A stretch of DNA of 64,000 bases from Coffea arabica (taxonomy: Eukaryota > Streptophyta > Magnoliopsida > Gentianales > Rubiaceae). The notes beneath the pieces are model-generated. The model did no database searches, had not been told where the DNA came from, and saw only the letters and a program-made list of their open reading frames with translations. The stretch spans positions 7,998,001 through 8,062,000 of the forward strand of contig NC_092310.1 of NCBI RefSeq assembly GCF_036785885.1, given 5' to 3'. Numbering within the stretch: the stretch's first letter is position 1; every line of letters starts with the position of its first letter. A program made the translations under genes and the position numbers. Below, piece by piece: positions 52,901 to 64,000 of the stretch.

Positions 52901-54930
52901 CTAACTGAGTTAACTTGTGTTGGATTAGATTACCTGCATGATGCATTGACAAATTAATGGGGTAAAGACTTAACTAGATGGAACATAGTAAATTAACATA
53001 ACATTGGCTCTATTTGGAATATCTATTCGAGAAAAATTACAAATTTTGTATATAAGGCGAGAAGAATCGAATCCATAGGGATTGGGAAAAATTTTGTTTC
53101 TTCAAAAGTTCAGAGTATTTGGGGGATTTTTATAAAAATGGAAATAAGTAAATGATTGAATAAAATAAATAAGTAAATAAAAACTAAATGACAATTTATT
53201 AAAATGGAATCAATAATAAATAACTCTAGCCAAGAAATAACTTCGAAAATGATTCATTTAATTGATCATTGATACAATAACAATTCCATTTATTAATTGA
53301 TAAACAAGTTATAACTGCCAAACAAATAATGACAGTCAACTCCTCCTTACAGTATTGGTGATTAAGGTGCGATCGTTAATCACTACCCTAATTAAGACAT
53401 AATCCTAAGTATGACCTTAGAGTTCAATTTCTCAATTGCCTTAAGAATTAGAGAATCCCTATTCTAATCAAATAATGTGCGACGTGGGTTATTTTAAACT
53501 AGCTTGTATATTCCCCTGACACAAACCCAATCATTCCAGTTAACACTAGTTTAGAACAATTAAACAATTATAGATTTAATTGCTCTAATTGATTTTAGAT
53601 TATTGAATCAATCTAAATTCCGGACCCTGGATATCCGAATAATACAACAATAAGATAGTAAAGTAGGGAATATATGAATACCAGAAAATAAAAGGAATAA
53701 ATAAAATCAATTCGATCTCACAATTTTAGATGAACCAAGTCCTCCGCTGCTTCTTGGCTAGCAATAAAAAATTAGTTCATCTCTATTGAAGAAATCCCAT
53801 GCAAAATTGTATAATCAATTGTCGAATATATTCTTCAATATTGAAATAGAGTACCTGCAGAAAAGGAAAAGAAAAACATGTTTTTCTCTCGTCTCTTGTG
53901 GCCGACAAGAAAAGAAAAGATAATCTCATGACTAGTCTCTACCGATTCATAATGAAGTGATAAGGAAATGGCTAAAGAAAACAAACTACTGACTAGTCTC
54001 CTACTACTAATAAACTACTACTACTAATTGAGGTCAAGTTGTTCTTTCAATTTTGTATCTTAACCGAACAAGACAAATTTTCTTATCCATCTGGTGAAAC
54101 ATCCAAGATTCTGGCAGCTTCAATTCAAATTTTGGAGATCACAGGCCAAATCCTGAGCTTCCCGGACAAGCAGAGTTTTAACTTTGATGTGACCATATCG
54201 AATAGCAAGTCTAGTGAAGAAATCACGCATTTTAACTCCTTTTTGCTCCAATTCTCTGCAACCGACAATAATTATAAAAAATAAGTATAATCTATCAATT
54301 AACTCAATATTTGGTAAAATAAAAGAGGGATATAATCAAAAAAATTATAGTAAAAATGCAACCTATCAATTTCCCCACACCCAAACTGTGTTTGACCTCA
54401 AGCATATCCAAGCTCAAAAATACACTTAAGATAGCAAGATTCTGCAGCAATTCATACCAACACAGGCACCCTATTATCCCAACAAGTTCCCCAAAGTCCA
54501 AACACACTGAATTCAGCAACTTTTAACAAGAGCACTCACCACTCACAAAAGTGTATAGGCATAATATACTCTCAAATCAACACTATGGAATGACTTTACC
54601 ATAAGTTTGCTCATGTATCACATCTCCACCACTAATAGTGAATCTAATACCAGAATCCAAGAGACTTAAATAACATTGTAACGGGACTTGGGTTAAGGGT
54701 AGGATAGAAAGATGAATTGAAGATGTAAACATGTCAAAGAAGACATCAGAAAATCACTGCACGAACCAAATGACCAAATTCTCAACACTTCACTTTCCAA
54801 GGCACACAACCAAATTCTCACCCATATAGCAAGTAAAAGCATACTCATGGGCTTTCATCAATGATCACCAAATATTGAATTATGCCCAGAAACATGTAAC
54901 AACATGTCTCTCTTTCTTTTTTTTCATCAT
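52900..54930 (-). repeat. putative 3' LTR of the Athila-type element (borders uncertain)
   Basis: At 53061-53086 the minus strand reads CCCAATCCCTATGGATTCG, resembling the CCCTGTGGAT.CGA motif often found near the 3' end of Athila-type LTRs. A purine-rich stretch (minus strand) at about 54905-54950 could be the polypurine tract. The 5' LTR is outside the window, so the ends cannot be fixed by comparison. Confidence 0.3.
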
Positions 54931-55679
54931 TTTTTTTCATTCATTATTTTTTGGGATCAATTGCATGCTAATACTTGCTAAAATTCATACATTGCCTTGT
55001 ATCAACATAGAAAGTTTTCGTGCAATTATATCAAGACACTTTTTTGACATGAGGTTCAATAAGAAAGTCTAAAACAAAAGGTCTCGAGTGTCAATTATAG
55101 CTTAAAACAAGGAAGGGGTGAAAGGTTCAAACATGGCTCACTAATGGTAGATAAAGTAAAAAAAGGTCTTTAAGAAAGTCAAAAGAGTTTAGCTCCTAAA
55201 TACCCTTGTCATTTTCCAGTATCAAAGTCAGCAAACATGTGGTCTTGGCATGTATACCGAAGCAAGTACTAGAATGACAAACCATGTGCGAAAACCACTT
55301 AACAATAAAATATATAACAAATTAAGACAAAAATGCTCATCAAATAGGCCCAACAAACTCACATAGTGGCTCAAAATTTTCAAATCCAGTATATTCATCA
55401 TTCAAAATCCTTGTCATGAAAAATAAGATGCCCAACTAACACAAATTCACCACGTACACTTGCATCTTGATGATATAAATCCATCATTGCCCATAAAAAG
55501 AGAAAAGAAAAGACAACCAAAATAACTGGCCAATAAAAATATGCACAAATGAACCTAGCTAGCTAACATAGCTCCTCCCCATACTTAAATCTAACATTGT
55601 CCCCAATGGAAGAAAAAAAAACCAAATTTAAAAGAAAAGGGACAATGAAACTTCTCTGTATGTGGAGAAGGTATCACAC
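54931..55679 (-). other. 3' non-coding region of the Athila-type element
   Basis: No supported frame. At about 55575-55610 the minus strand reads TTGGGGACAATGTTAGATTT followed by AAGTATGGGGAGG, closely resembling the GAGGACAATG..TTTAAGTTTGGGG phrase typical of Athila 3' regions. Confidence 0.6.
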
Positions 55680-56930
55680 AACTACGGCGAGGGAGGAAGA
55701 GGTGCATTGAAACTCACGTGATGGAAGAAAACCTCCAAGTTTTGTGTCATCTTGGATATATACCGCTCGAGATGAGTAAGACGCCCACTCATCTGCTGTA
55801 TCTCTTTGTGAAGAGGCTGGTACTACTCGTCCTCACAAAATGAAGGTGGCTGGGCACTTGTGGAGGGCCCGTCTTCACGAAGTAAATCCTCGGTACGTGG
55901 GGGACCACATTCATGCTATCCTGGCTAAGGAGGTGGCTGAATAGGGTCTGGAGGGGCAAACATGTATTCACCAAGAATGCATTGTACAACCCCCATGTTC
56001 TCTAAGCAACTTAAATCTAAGGGCTCCATAGGGCAAGTTAGATGCAGATCATGGTTAGCCAAATCCAAAAGACTCAGATTAACGACCAAATAAGTAACGT
56101 ATGAACCCAGGATAAGAGGTTTGTTCTTCTTAGGCAAAACCAAATGGAATTGTGTGACCAACCAACACCCGAGATTAACCTTAATGTTATTCAACATGTA
56201 CTACAAGAAGAAGTACTCGAGTTTGGCCACAATGCCCGAGCTGTCTTTCCTACCCGAGAAGTTGTAAGCGAAAAAACGCTGAATATACCTCCAAGAAGGA
56301 AACTTATGGAAAGAGCTCTTAGACTGGCTCGGATCATATCGCTCCCTATTGACAGATAACTACTGCCACAAACTCACATGTGTCAAGAAGAAAGGCTCGA
56401 TGTAGTCACACGCACTATCAATATACTCCCTAGTCTCTGATTAGGCTCTATCAATAAAACCAAAGGCAAGGTTGAACTCGATAATGGACTGCTTGAACTC
56501 CCTATCCAATAATCAATACCTAATCACATTGGGAGTGTTGACAGTGAATTCGTTAAGTAACTCAAACTCGAATGTGGTGTAGAACTCCCTAGTCAACTCA
56601 ACAAAAGCTGGACATCAAATACGAGTATAGTTACTTCACCCGATAATCCTAAACAACTTATCCACCTCATTAGCAATTTGTAGAGTTTCTAGTGTAGGCT
56701 AGTGGATGTACTTACCAGCAATGATTCACTTCTCACAACAAGTGACGTATCGGCGTTTATCCTTCTGTCTAGTAAAGTTCAAGTTTCCCCTAAAATGCGC
56801 AAGCGAATCTATGTGTATGCCTTTATCCCTACCCAACCGAGATTGCTGTCCTGAAGTAGAGGCAACGGAAGGCTTAGTTTTTCGAATGGTGGGTGGTCTT
56901 TTTCTTAGTGGTGGGCTTTTTCTTGGCCAT
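55680..56930 (-). pseudogene. Athila env-like / ORF-1 family remnant
   Basis: It starts at an ATG at 56930 with a Lys-rich head (MAKKKPTTKKKTT). After a frame change there are GRDKGIHIDSLAHFRGN and KDKRRYVTCCEK, then scattered segments such as NNIKVNLGCWLVTQFHLVLP (about 56100-56190), ending near 55680. This matches the arrangement of the ATHILA ORF-1 (env-like) reading frame downstream of integrase. At least three frame breaks and several stops make it non-functional. Confidence 0.65.
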
Positions 56931-57356
56931 TATCTTTCTTAATCAGTCTAGAAGATGAACAATCGACTCAAGAATCAATTAACCAGCAGAACAGATTTGT
57001 CAAATGAACCAAATAAATGAACCGAATGTTCACCAAAGAAAAGTCTCAATCAAATACTAGCACTGAATCAATTCATCCCAAGAAAATATGAATTTTGCCC
57101 GGCCAAGAAACCGCAATTCGAAAATTAAGTTTGAAATTGATGTCGATTCACCAATTCAATCAAAAAATATATGATTAACCAATTCAACTCACCAATTGGC
57201 TAGCATAAAGATAGCAAATTACCAATAATTTACTCACTATCAATTGCAAAACAATCAATAACAAATTCATATGGAAAACCCAACGAATTAGTGTGTTATT
57301 GACCCAATACCATCAGCAGATTAAAGCAAAAGTTAGGTTACTAATACCTCTACTTC
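56931..57356 (-). other. possible leader intron of the env-like ORF
   Basis: On the minus strand GTATTAG at about 57346 follows GTAGAG, and the T-rich, AT-rich stretch continues to within 20 bases of the ATG, in contrast with the GC-rich sequence upstream. An acceptor such as CATCTTCTAG lies near 56950. Splicing is inferred only from composition and weak sites. Confidence 0.3.
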
Positions 57357-57930
57357 GTTCCAAATCAGTTCTAGAATTGAAGATGAAACACGAGTTGTCG
57401 ATGGTCGACATGGCGGTTGATGACAGTTGACGAACAAAGCTGGTGACAGTGGCTAGAAATGATGGATGAGTGCTAGCCTGGAGTCAAGCAGCAAAATGGC
57501 GGCAAGTTTGTTGCTGTAATCGGCATTATGATGGTGGTCTGTAATTGACAACAAATGGCGAGCGAAAGTGGAGACAAAGGTCACAGAGAATGATAACGAC
57601 GGTTAGCGATGCTCGTTGGCGGACGGCAAACGGTAGCGAGTGGTGACTAGCTAACTGAAGACAGTGACAACCGAAGGTGATTGGAGGGAATCGGTGAGAA
57701 GCGACAAGCAGTGACAAAATTGGACAAGAGTAGCGAGCAACGGACTTTGATTTGTGACAGCTGGCGGCAAGTAGTGAATGCCAGCAATGAAGTTCAATGT
57801 GTGGCAAACGACGACAATCAGAAAATGACGAGTGGCGACTGTTTGTGCGCCGAAAGGAAGCAACGGATGAAAAGGTGAATAGTAAGCAGCGGCAGGCGAA
57901 AACCCTTGTCTCGGCGGCGGCAGTCGTGCA
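57357..57930 (-). other. GC-richer leader-like segment upstream of env-like ORF
   Basis: A stretch rich in GCCGCC- and CACCATCG-type words on the minus strand, with no sustained conserved frame. It lies between the TC-rich tract and the possible intron and may be transcribed leader. No protein is recognised. Confidence 0.35.
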
Positions 57931-57939
57931 GTTGGAGAA

Positions 57940-58068
57940 GAAGAGGAGGGAAAGAAAGAAAGAGAGAGAAAGAAAAAAGAAAGAAGAAAAATAGAGAAAG
58001 AGAGAAAAAGAAAAAGAAAGAAAAAGAAAGAAAAAGAAAGAAAGAGAAAAAGGAAAAGGAAAAGGATA
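57940..58068. repeat. (GAAA)n-type purine tract
   Basis: About 130 bp of nearly pure A/G on the plus strand (AAAGAAAGAGAG, AAAAAGAAAG repeats), reading as a TC-rich tract on the element's sense strand. Confidence 0.9.
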
Positions 58069-58070
58069 AA

Positions 58071-58082
58071 TTTTTATATATA
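58071..58082 (-). promoter_or_regulatory. candidate internal TATA element upstream of env-like ORF
   Basis: The minus strand reads TATATATAAAAA, followed directly by TTTATCCTTTTCCTTTTCC and the long TC tract, a TATA-plus-Y-patch layout of plant core promoters. Such a site could make a subgenomic env-like transcript. No expression evidence is available. Confidence 0.4.
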
Positions 58083-58569
58083 TTTTTTATTTTTATATAT
58101 TTTACTTTTTAAATATTTTTTTATTTCTTTAATTTTGAATTTTATTATTTAAAAAAATTTTAATTAATTTTTTAAATTTAAAAAATATTCTTTTGTCAAA
58201 AACACTGGAACAATATATGGGGACGTCATAAAGTAGAAGAGTCTTCTAATCTTGCATCGAAGAAATTTTTCCTAACACACAACTGGAAGGCATGGGCACG
58301 ACTTGTCGACCCTTGACTCTTTAGAATTCTGAACTTATGAAAATGATGGACTGATAGGTTAAACGCAGGCATGTCTTATGAAGAGGTAGTTTTCTGTCCA
58401 TCTATATAATTAAACTTGCTCAACTACAATATACAAACACCAATGAGCAAAATGAAACACAAATATAAAAATGAAGAAAACACAATTGAAACTAATATCA
58501 AATAGAATTGGGTTGCCTCCTAACGAGTGCCTTTATTTAATGTCTTTGGCTAAACATGGCTAAATGTCC
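58083..58569 (-). other. spacer downstream of Athila integrase
   Basis: AT-rich, with short homopolymer runs at 58083-58190. No supported frame. Confidence 0.5.
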
Positions 58570-59955
58570 TCAGTCTGTATAAGTTGGCTCTTCAAGTCGC
58601 ATCATTTCCACATCTTCCACAGGAAAACCTTCATCGTAAGATTTGAGATGATATCCATTTATCACAAACTTCTTGTCCATTTTTAAGTTTTGAATTTTCA
58701 TTGCACCATAATGAAAAACATGAGTAACTACAAAAGAATTAATCCAACAAGAACGTAATTTATCTAAAAATAATTTAAGTCTCAACTGATAGCGAAAAAC
58801 TTTCTGGCCAACCGCAAAGGTCTTCCTTGAAATTTGTTGGTCATGAAAAGCTTTATTTCTCTCTTTATAGATCATTGCATTCTCATAGACTTCATTTCGA
58901 ATTTCTTCTAATTACTATAATTAGAGCTTTCTGTGAACTCCTATCTCCTCAAGGTTCATATTGCATTACTTCACTGACTAAAATGTCCTGTGCTTGAACT
59001 CTACTAGAAGATGACATGATTTTCCAAACACTAACCTATAGGGGGACATCCCTATAGGTGTCTTGTACGCGGTTCAACAAGTCGAAAACTCGTTTTCTAA
59101 TCTTAAACTTCAATCCTTCTTGTCAAGACAAACCATCTTCTTCAAAATAAACTTGATTTTGTTGTTCGAGACTTTCGCCTAGCCATTTGTCTGAGGATGA
59201 TAAGATGTTGAGATCTTATGAAGGACATCATACTTTCGAAATAGTGCAGCTATCATCTTATTGCAGAAATGTGTACCCCTATTGGTCACCATGACTCTTG
59301 GCATTCCAAAATGTACAAAAATATTGGATTTAATAAAATTTGAAACCACTTTTGAATCACTAGTCCAGGTGACCTTAGTTTCCACCTATTTGGAAACATA
59401 GTCTACCATTAACAATATATAAAAAAAAATCAAATGATGGAAGAAAAGAACCCATAAAATCAATACTCCAAATATAAAAAATTTCAACAAAAACATGGGA
59501 ATTTGTGGCATTTGATCTCTATGAAAAATATTACCTACTCTCTGACATCTATCACAAGATTTACAAAATGTGCAAGCATCCTTGAACAGGAAAGGCCAAT
59601 AGAACCCGTTTTCCAACACCTTGCAAGCCGTTTTCTTTGGTTCGAAAAGACCTCTACATGCAAAATTATGACAAAAGGTTAGTATCGAATGGAATTTACT
59701 TTTACTTACACATCTTCTCATTACTTGATTCACGCACAACTTCCATAGATAAGGATTGTCCCATATGAAATATCTGGCATCACTTCTCAACTTATCCTTT
59801 TTTGCCTTACACCACCCTGTAGGTAATTTACTAGTCACTAAATAATTAAAAATATTAGAGTACCAAGACAAAAAAGAATTAATGAAAAATAATTGTTCGC
59901 CAGGAAAAACTTCTCTCAATGGAAAATCCTCTTCAACAACTGGCATGCGACTCAA
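58570..59955 (-). pseudogene. Athila-type integrase remnant
   Basis: Open pieces at 59386-59955, 59179-59385 and 58570-58875 share order and family. They show a zinc-binding region (CHNFACRGLFEPKKTA, CDRCQRVGNI), a core Asp region (GVLILWVLFFHH, decayed), MPRVMVTNRGTHFCNK in place of the usual Asp motif (D to N) and SYHPQTNG near the catalytic Glu. The C-terminal part has GQKVFRYQLRLKLF. Stops and the Asp change show that it is inactive. Confidence 0.82.
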
Positions 59956-60005
59956 ATGATCAGTTACTAAATTTTCTGTAGATCAAACTCTTGTAGAAGC
60001 AGTAT

Positions 60006-60239
60006 CTACCTAATCAACCTTGGCTTCGTATCCTTCTTTGGTTTTAGATACCACAAAGTTGTATGATCAGAATACACGATAACTTGAGCACCTAACAAAT
60101 ATGACATGAATTTTTCTAAAACAAAAATAATGGCTAGGAGTTCCTTCTCAGTGGTGGAGTAATTAAGTTGAGATCCATTCAAGACCCTTGATGCGTAGTA
60201 AATAGCATGAGCAATTTTTCCCACTCTTTGACCCAACAC
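60006..60239 (-). pseudogene. Athila-type RNase H remnant
   Basis: 78 residues with AIYYASRVLNGSQLNYSTTE, KELLAIIFVLEKF and VIVYSDHTTLWYL, characteristic of gypsy RNase H. Flanked by stops. Confidence 0.83.
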
Positions 60240-60379
60240 TACTCCTACTGCATAGTCGCTAGCATCGCATATGATCTCGAATAAGAGACTTCAATCAGAG
60301 GGTTAGATGATAGGTGGCGAGGTCAAGAGTATCTTTAACTTGTCAAATGCCTTTTTGCACCCGTTCTTGAACTCAAATG

Positions 60380-61300
60380 TCACATCTTTTTGCAACAACT
60401 TGAACAAAGGTGGTCCAATTTTTGAGAAGTCCTTGATAAACATGCGATACAAACCTGCATGTCCATGAAAAGAACGTATTGTACGGGATAAGGTAACGCA
60501 GACGCAATATCTATTTTAGCTTTATTAACTTCTATGTTCCTGGACAACACTACATGTTCTAGAACTATCCCATGTTCAACCATAAAATAACATTTTTTCC
60601 AATTGAGCACCAAGTTTGTCTCTATACACCTTTTTAGAATTAATTTCAGATTGTCAAGGCAGTTGTCAAATCTATCCCCATAAATACTAAAGTCATCCAT
60701 GAATATCTCTATAATTTTCTCTACATATTTAGAAAAAATACTTACCATGCACATCTGAAAAATGGTAGAAGCATTACACAATCCGAAAAACATTCTTTTG
60801 TATGCAAAAATTTGAAACGGGCACGTAAAAGTAATTTTCTTTTGATCCTTCAATGCAATTGTAATCTAGAAGTAACTTGAAAAATCATCCAAACAATAAT
60901 AATAAACTCCACAAGTTAATCTCTCAATCATTTGATCAATAAAAGAGAGAGGAAAATGATCATTTTTGTTGACGGCGTTTAGTTTTCGATAACTTATACA
61001 TTGACGCCATCCGGTGGGCTATCGGACTGGAACTAGTTCACCCTCTTGATTAGTTTCTACTGTCACTCTAGCTTTATTCGGAACTACATGCACTGGACTC
61101 ATCCACGGGCTATCTGATATAGCATATATAATCCCCATGTCCAACAACTTGAGTAACTCTTTCTTTACTACCTCCATCATCAAGGGATTCAACCTCCATT
61201 AGGCTTGTCTTACAGGTTTAGCTTCTTTTACGAGCCTAATTTTGTGCATACACACAAAAGAGTTTATCTCTTTGATATCGACTATGATCTAACCTATTGT
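60380..61300 (-). pseudogene. Athila-type reverse transcriptase remnant
   Basis: The best segment (60380-60853) holds CPFQIFAYKRMFFGLCNAS, IFMDDFSIYG with the catalytic DD, and NLVLNWKKCYFMVEHGIVL, typical of Athila RT. To its right are broken fingers-domain pieces (KNDHFPLSFIDQMIERL near 60900-60960). Stops and frame changes throughout. Confidence 0.85.
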
Positions 61301-61568
61301 TTGTTTGTACTTTCTAAGAATTCGAATCAACTTGTTTTCTTAAATTGGTGACAATTTGGAAGAGATAATCACAGGAATAGTCTCCTTGTCACCGAGATGT
61401 GTATACTTCAAGTAGTCTGGCAGGAGTTTCAACTCTACAATAGGTGCCTGCACAACAGAGAGTAATAACTTTTGGTGAAATTCTAGCAAACAAATAGGTG
61501 CAAGTTCTACCTTATTGGCATGGTTGCTAACGAGTGCAATGCTCCAACCATGTGTTCTAGATCATCAC

Positions 61569-61769
61569 TTAACTCCATTTTATAAGTTGTTTCCAACTCA
61601 AGTGCTTGATTAAAATAACCTCTAACTCATCTCTACCATCAATTTCAAAAATCTCCTGTATCACAGGATCAATGACACTCGCAGCAAAAATAAAATTAGA
61701 ACTAGATAGATATTTCATAGCCTCAAATATGTTAAAGTGAACAATTTCTCCATCAAATTTCATAGTCAA
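61569..61769 (-). pseudogene. Athila-type linker between protease and RT
   Basis: 66 residues (KFDGEIVHFNIFEAMKYLSS, DELEVILIKH) match the conserved linker that follows protease in Athila polyproteins. Isolated by stops. Confidence 0.7.
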
Positions 61770-61786
61770 AATACCCTTATTGACAT

Positions 61787-62209
61787 CTATTTTTGTCTGA
61801 ATTGTACTAAAAAGGATCTATCTAATAGCAAAGGTGATGGTTCTGAGGAGTGGTCATCGTCCAAATCAAGGATGTAAAAATTAGATGGAAATACTAATTC
61901 ATTAATTTTAATTAGAACATCTTCAATCAGCCTATTAGGATATGCATTAGTTTGGTCAGCTAACTGAATTATAATTCTAGTCTCTTTTAACGGTTCTAAA
62001 TTTAAAGAAGCATAAATGGATTTTGGCATTACATTAATCGATACTACTAAATCTAGCATAGCATTTCCAATCAAGGTGCTTCCTATTTTGCAAGAGATAG
62101 TAAACATATCTGAATCCCTGCATTTGGGTGGGAGTTCCCTTTGTAGAACTGCCAACACGTTTTCTTCCATGATAACACTCTCACCTCCCTCCTCTTTCTG
62201 TTGACGCAT
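61787..62209 (-). pseudogene. Athila-type aspartic protease remnant
   Basis: MFTISCKIGSTLIGNAMLDL begins the domain; the active-site triplet is changed to DLVVS. INVMPKSIYASLNLEPLK, IIQLADQTNAYPNRLIEDVL and LLLDRSFL (for LLGRPFL) follow. Order and motifs are diagnostic, and the catalytic loop is degraded. Confidence 0.82.
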
Positions 62210-63926
62210 AAATCCTTCAAGAACTTTGCATACATCAATACTTGCTTGATTGCGTTCAACAAGGGAATGTTGACCTCCACCTTACAAAATATCTTTAGAA
62301 TCTCTTTCTTCTTATCTGGTTTCTTCGGTTTCTCCAACCTGCTAGGAAAAGATGGCGGGTTAGTTTTAACTATAATTATAGGATCAGGAATTACCTCAAG
62401 GTTTGCATTGTTTATTCCTTCCTTCTCAAGCTCTTTCTCAATCTGGTTCTCATTCTTATCTTTTGAAGTCATGAGTTTGGGGCCTTCAATCTCCTTCCCG
62501 CTTCTTAAAGTCATAGCAATTTACATTTTTTGGATTCACTTCTGGTTGAGATAGCAATTTTCCTTGAGATTGGGATTCTGAACGGTTAAGTGATATTGCT
62601 ATCTAACTCATTTGGTTCTGTAAATCCTGCATGTCTGACTCCATCTTCTGCTGAAACTACAAAGTGTTAGCAATTAATATTTTCATCAATTCTTCTAAAA
62701 CAAACCCAAATTGGAAGCAGAAGGTTGTGGTCGGGATTGGTACTGCTAATGGTACCCCTACTGTCTGTTGGGTCCGAAATTTTGCTGTCTATTCCCTCCA
62801 TAACTAAGGTTCGGATGATCCTTCCACCCTGGATTATAGGTGTTAGAGTATGGATCATACTGCTTTCTTGGCGCAGGCATGTGATCAGCCATATTTACTT
62901 ACTCAGCATTCTTCTCTTGAAGCATTGGACACATATCCTTGGAGTGCCCTATATTAATACAGATCCCACACGCCTTGGCTTCTAGTGAGTTTCCTATAGC
63001 CAATTGTCTAAGAAATGAGGTTAGTTTAGACAATTGCTGTTGAATATATGAAGTTTCTACTCATTCACTCTGCGTGTTGAAACATCTTCTCGTATACCAA
63101 ATTGTTGTGAGTTCTCGGCCATCCCCTCAATCAATTTCCATGCTTTTCATGGAGTTTTGTTTACTATCGCTCCTCCACTTGCAGCATCAATAATGCTTCT
63201 ATCTCTAAAGAGTAAACCCTCGTAGAAATACTGAATTAGCAATTGTTCACTTATCTAGTGCTGAAGGCATCTAGTATCTAGCTTTTTGAATCACTTCCAG
63301 TAATCATGGAGAGACTTTCTAGGATGTTGTTTAATGCCACATTTCTCCTTCCTTAGACTGGTAGCTCTTGATGCAGGAAAATATTTTTTCAAAAATTTCT
63401 TCTTTAGCTGCATCCAGGTTGTGATACTACCTGTTGGTAGATAGTACAACCAATCAGTTGTTGAAACCTTGAGGGAAAAGGAAAATGCTCTCATTTTTAT
63501 CTATTCTTCAGTAATTCTAGGGGGCTTCATACTTGCGCATACTAAATCAAATTCCTACAAGTGCTTGTGGTGCTCCTCACTTGCAAGATCATGAAAGGAA
63601 GGTAAAAAGTGAATTAGACCAGTTTTTAATTCAAAAGGGATATTATCATTTAAATTTGGAAAGGTAATGCATAATGGCTGTTGATTTAAGTCAGGAGTAG
63701 CCAACTCCCTTAGTGTTCGATTGATGTCCATGGTAACTTCTTTCTTTTCAGAATCACTCGAGGCGGCACTCAAAGAATTCGTTGATTTGGCCTCTAAATC
63801 GAGCCTCTAGGATCCAACAATTGACTGCTTCTCTATGTGTTGTCTGGTCTCTTTCCTTACTCTACACACAGCTTTTTCTATTTTTGGATCGAAAATTAAT
63901 TTGCTTGTACAAGAAGAACGAGACAT
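62083..63926 (-). pseudogene. Athila-type gag remnant
   Basis: It starts at an ATG at 63926 (SKLIFDPKIEKAVCRVRKE) and runs in one main frame through TAG at 63807-63809, INRTLRELATPDLNQQPLC, another TAG at about 63555, SLKVSTTDWLYYLPTGSITT and KKYFPASRATSLRKE. Later segments read into VTLRSGKEIE and the KVEVNIPLLNAIKQV block at the gag-protease border. The stops are mostly of the C-to-T type, fitting decay of methylated DNA. Confidence 0.85.
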
Positions 63927-64000
63927 AAACTAGAAAAGTACCAGAAAATTAAAAATAAAATGAACTAAAATAGAGACAAATTTACTAATGCTAGTCCTCG
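63927..64000 (-). other. Athila-type leader upstream of gag
   Basis: Non-coding sequence upstream of the gag ATG. The window ends before any PBS or LTR. Confidence 0.5.

Larger units (their letters stand above)
52900..64000 (-). mobile_element. degenerate Athila-type Ty3/gypsy element (partial, 5' end outside window)
   Basis: Gag, protease, RT, RNase H, integrase and an env-like ORF remnant lie in the expected Athila order from right to left. Many in-frame TAG/TGA codons and short frames show long decay. The left limit is approximate. Confidence 0.8.

Noticed and set aside
57526-57994. GC-rich open frames at 57526-57994 as a host gene exon
   Set aside because: No recognisable domain, frames on both strands are short, and the segment sits inside the Athila-type element between integrase and env-like ORF.
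57940-58068. Purine tract as the Athila polypurine tract
   Set aside because: The purines are on the plus strand, while the element reads on the minus strand, and env-like sequence still follows downstream.

Overview
This is repeat-dense nuclear DNA from a flowering plant, probably a dicot, and I see no ordinary host gene in it. The evidence is layered Ty3/gypsy retrotransposons of the Tat lineage (dual RNase H, G-patch region, extra ORFs) and the Athila lineage, GT-AG introns, and AT-rich intergenic DNA with microsatellites. The species cannot be named from the sequence.

Layout. Positions 1-1985 are AT-rich flank holding a ~0.8 kb inverted-repeat element (about 1034-1810). A degenerate Tat-lineage element lies at 1991-52111 on the minus strand. 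It has 470-bp LTRs at both ends, a 5-bp target duplication ATTTA (1986-1990 and 52112-52116), gag and PBS at the right and integrase at the left. Without the DNA inserted in it, it is about 10.4 kb. Between its integrase and its 3' LTR it carries a separate intron-containing gene on the opposite (plus) strand (2912-5370). That gene has its own TATA box and is followed by ten hairpin-forming repeat units (5711-6215).

An Ogre-like element with ~4.77 kb LTRs has inserted in the integrase gene of this outer element (target duplication GGATC, 7304-7308 and 46999-47003). It is no longer a simple insertion. Reading left to right there is a complete LTR that looks like a solo LTR (7309-12085), a 712-bp copy of the outer element's RNase H/integrase region (12086-12797), a 356-bp LTR end fragment (12798-13153), a first internal region (13154-25314), a shared LTR (25315-30087), a second nearly identical internal region (30088-42246) and a last LTR (42247-46998). 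The outer element then resumes. This is best read as a tandem LTR-internal-LTR-internal-LTR product joined illegitimately to a solo-LTR version of the same locus, either in the genome or as a haplotype join in the assembly.

Each Ogre internal region encodes, on the minus strand, ORF1 (plant-mobile-domain-like with a coiled coil), gag-protease, a G-patch region, a probable intron, RT, RNase H, archaeal-type RNase H and integrase, then a 3' untranslated region with an eight-unit repeat array. Both copies share the same frameshifts and stop codons, so the breaks predate the tandem duplication.

To the right, 52117-64000 is mostly a decayed Athila-type element, also on the minus strand: gag start near 63926, protease, RT, RNase H, integrase, a candidate internal promoter with a leader, and an env-like ORF-1 remnant at 55680-56930. 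A putative 3' LTR lies roughly at 52.9-54.9 kb. Its 5' LTR is beyond the window.
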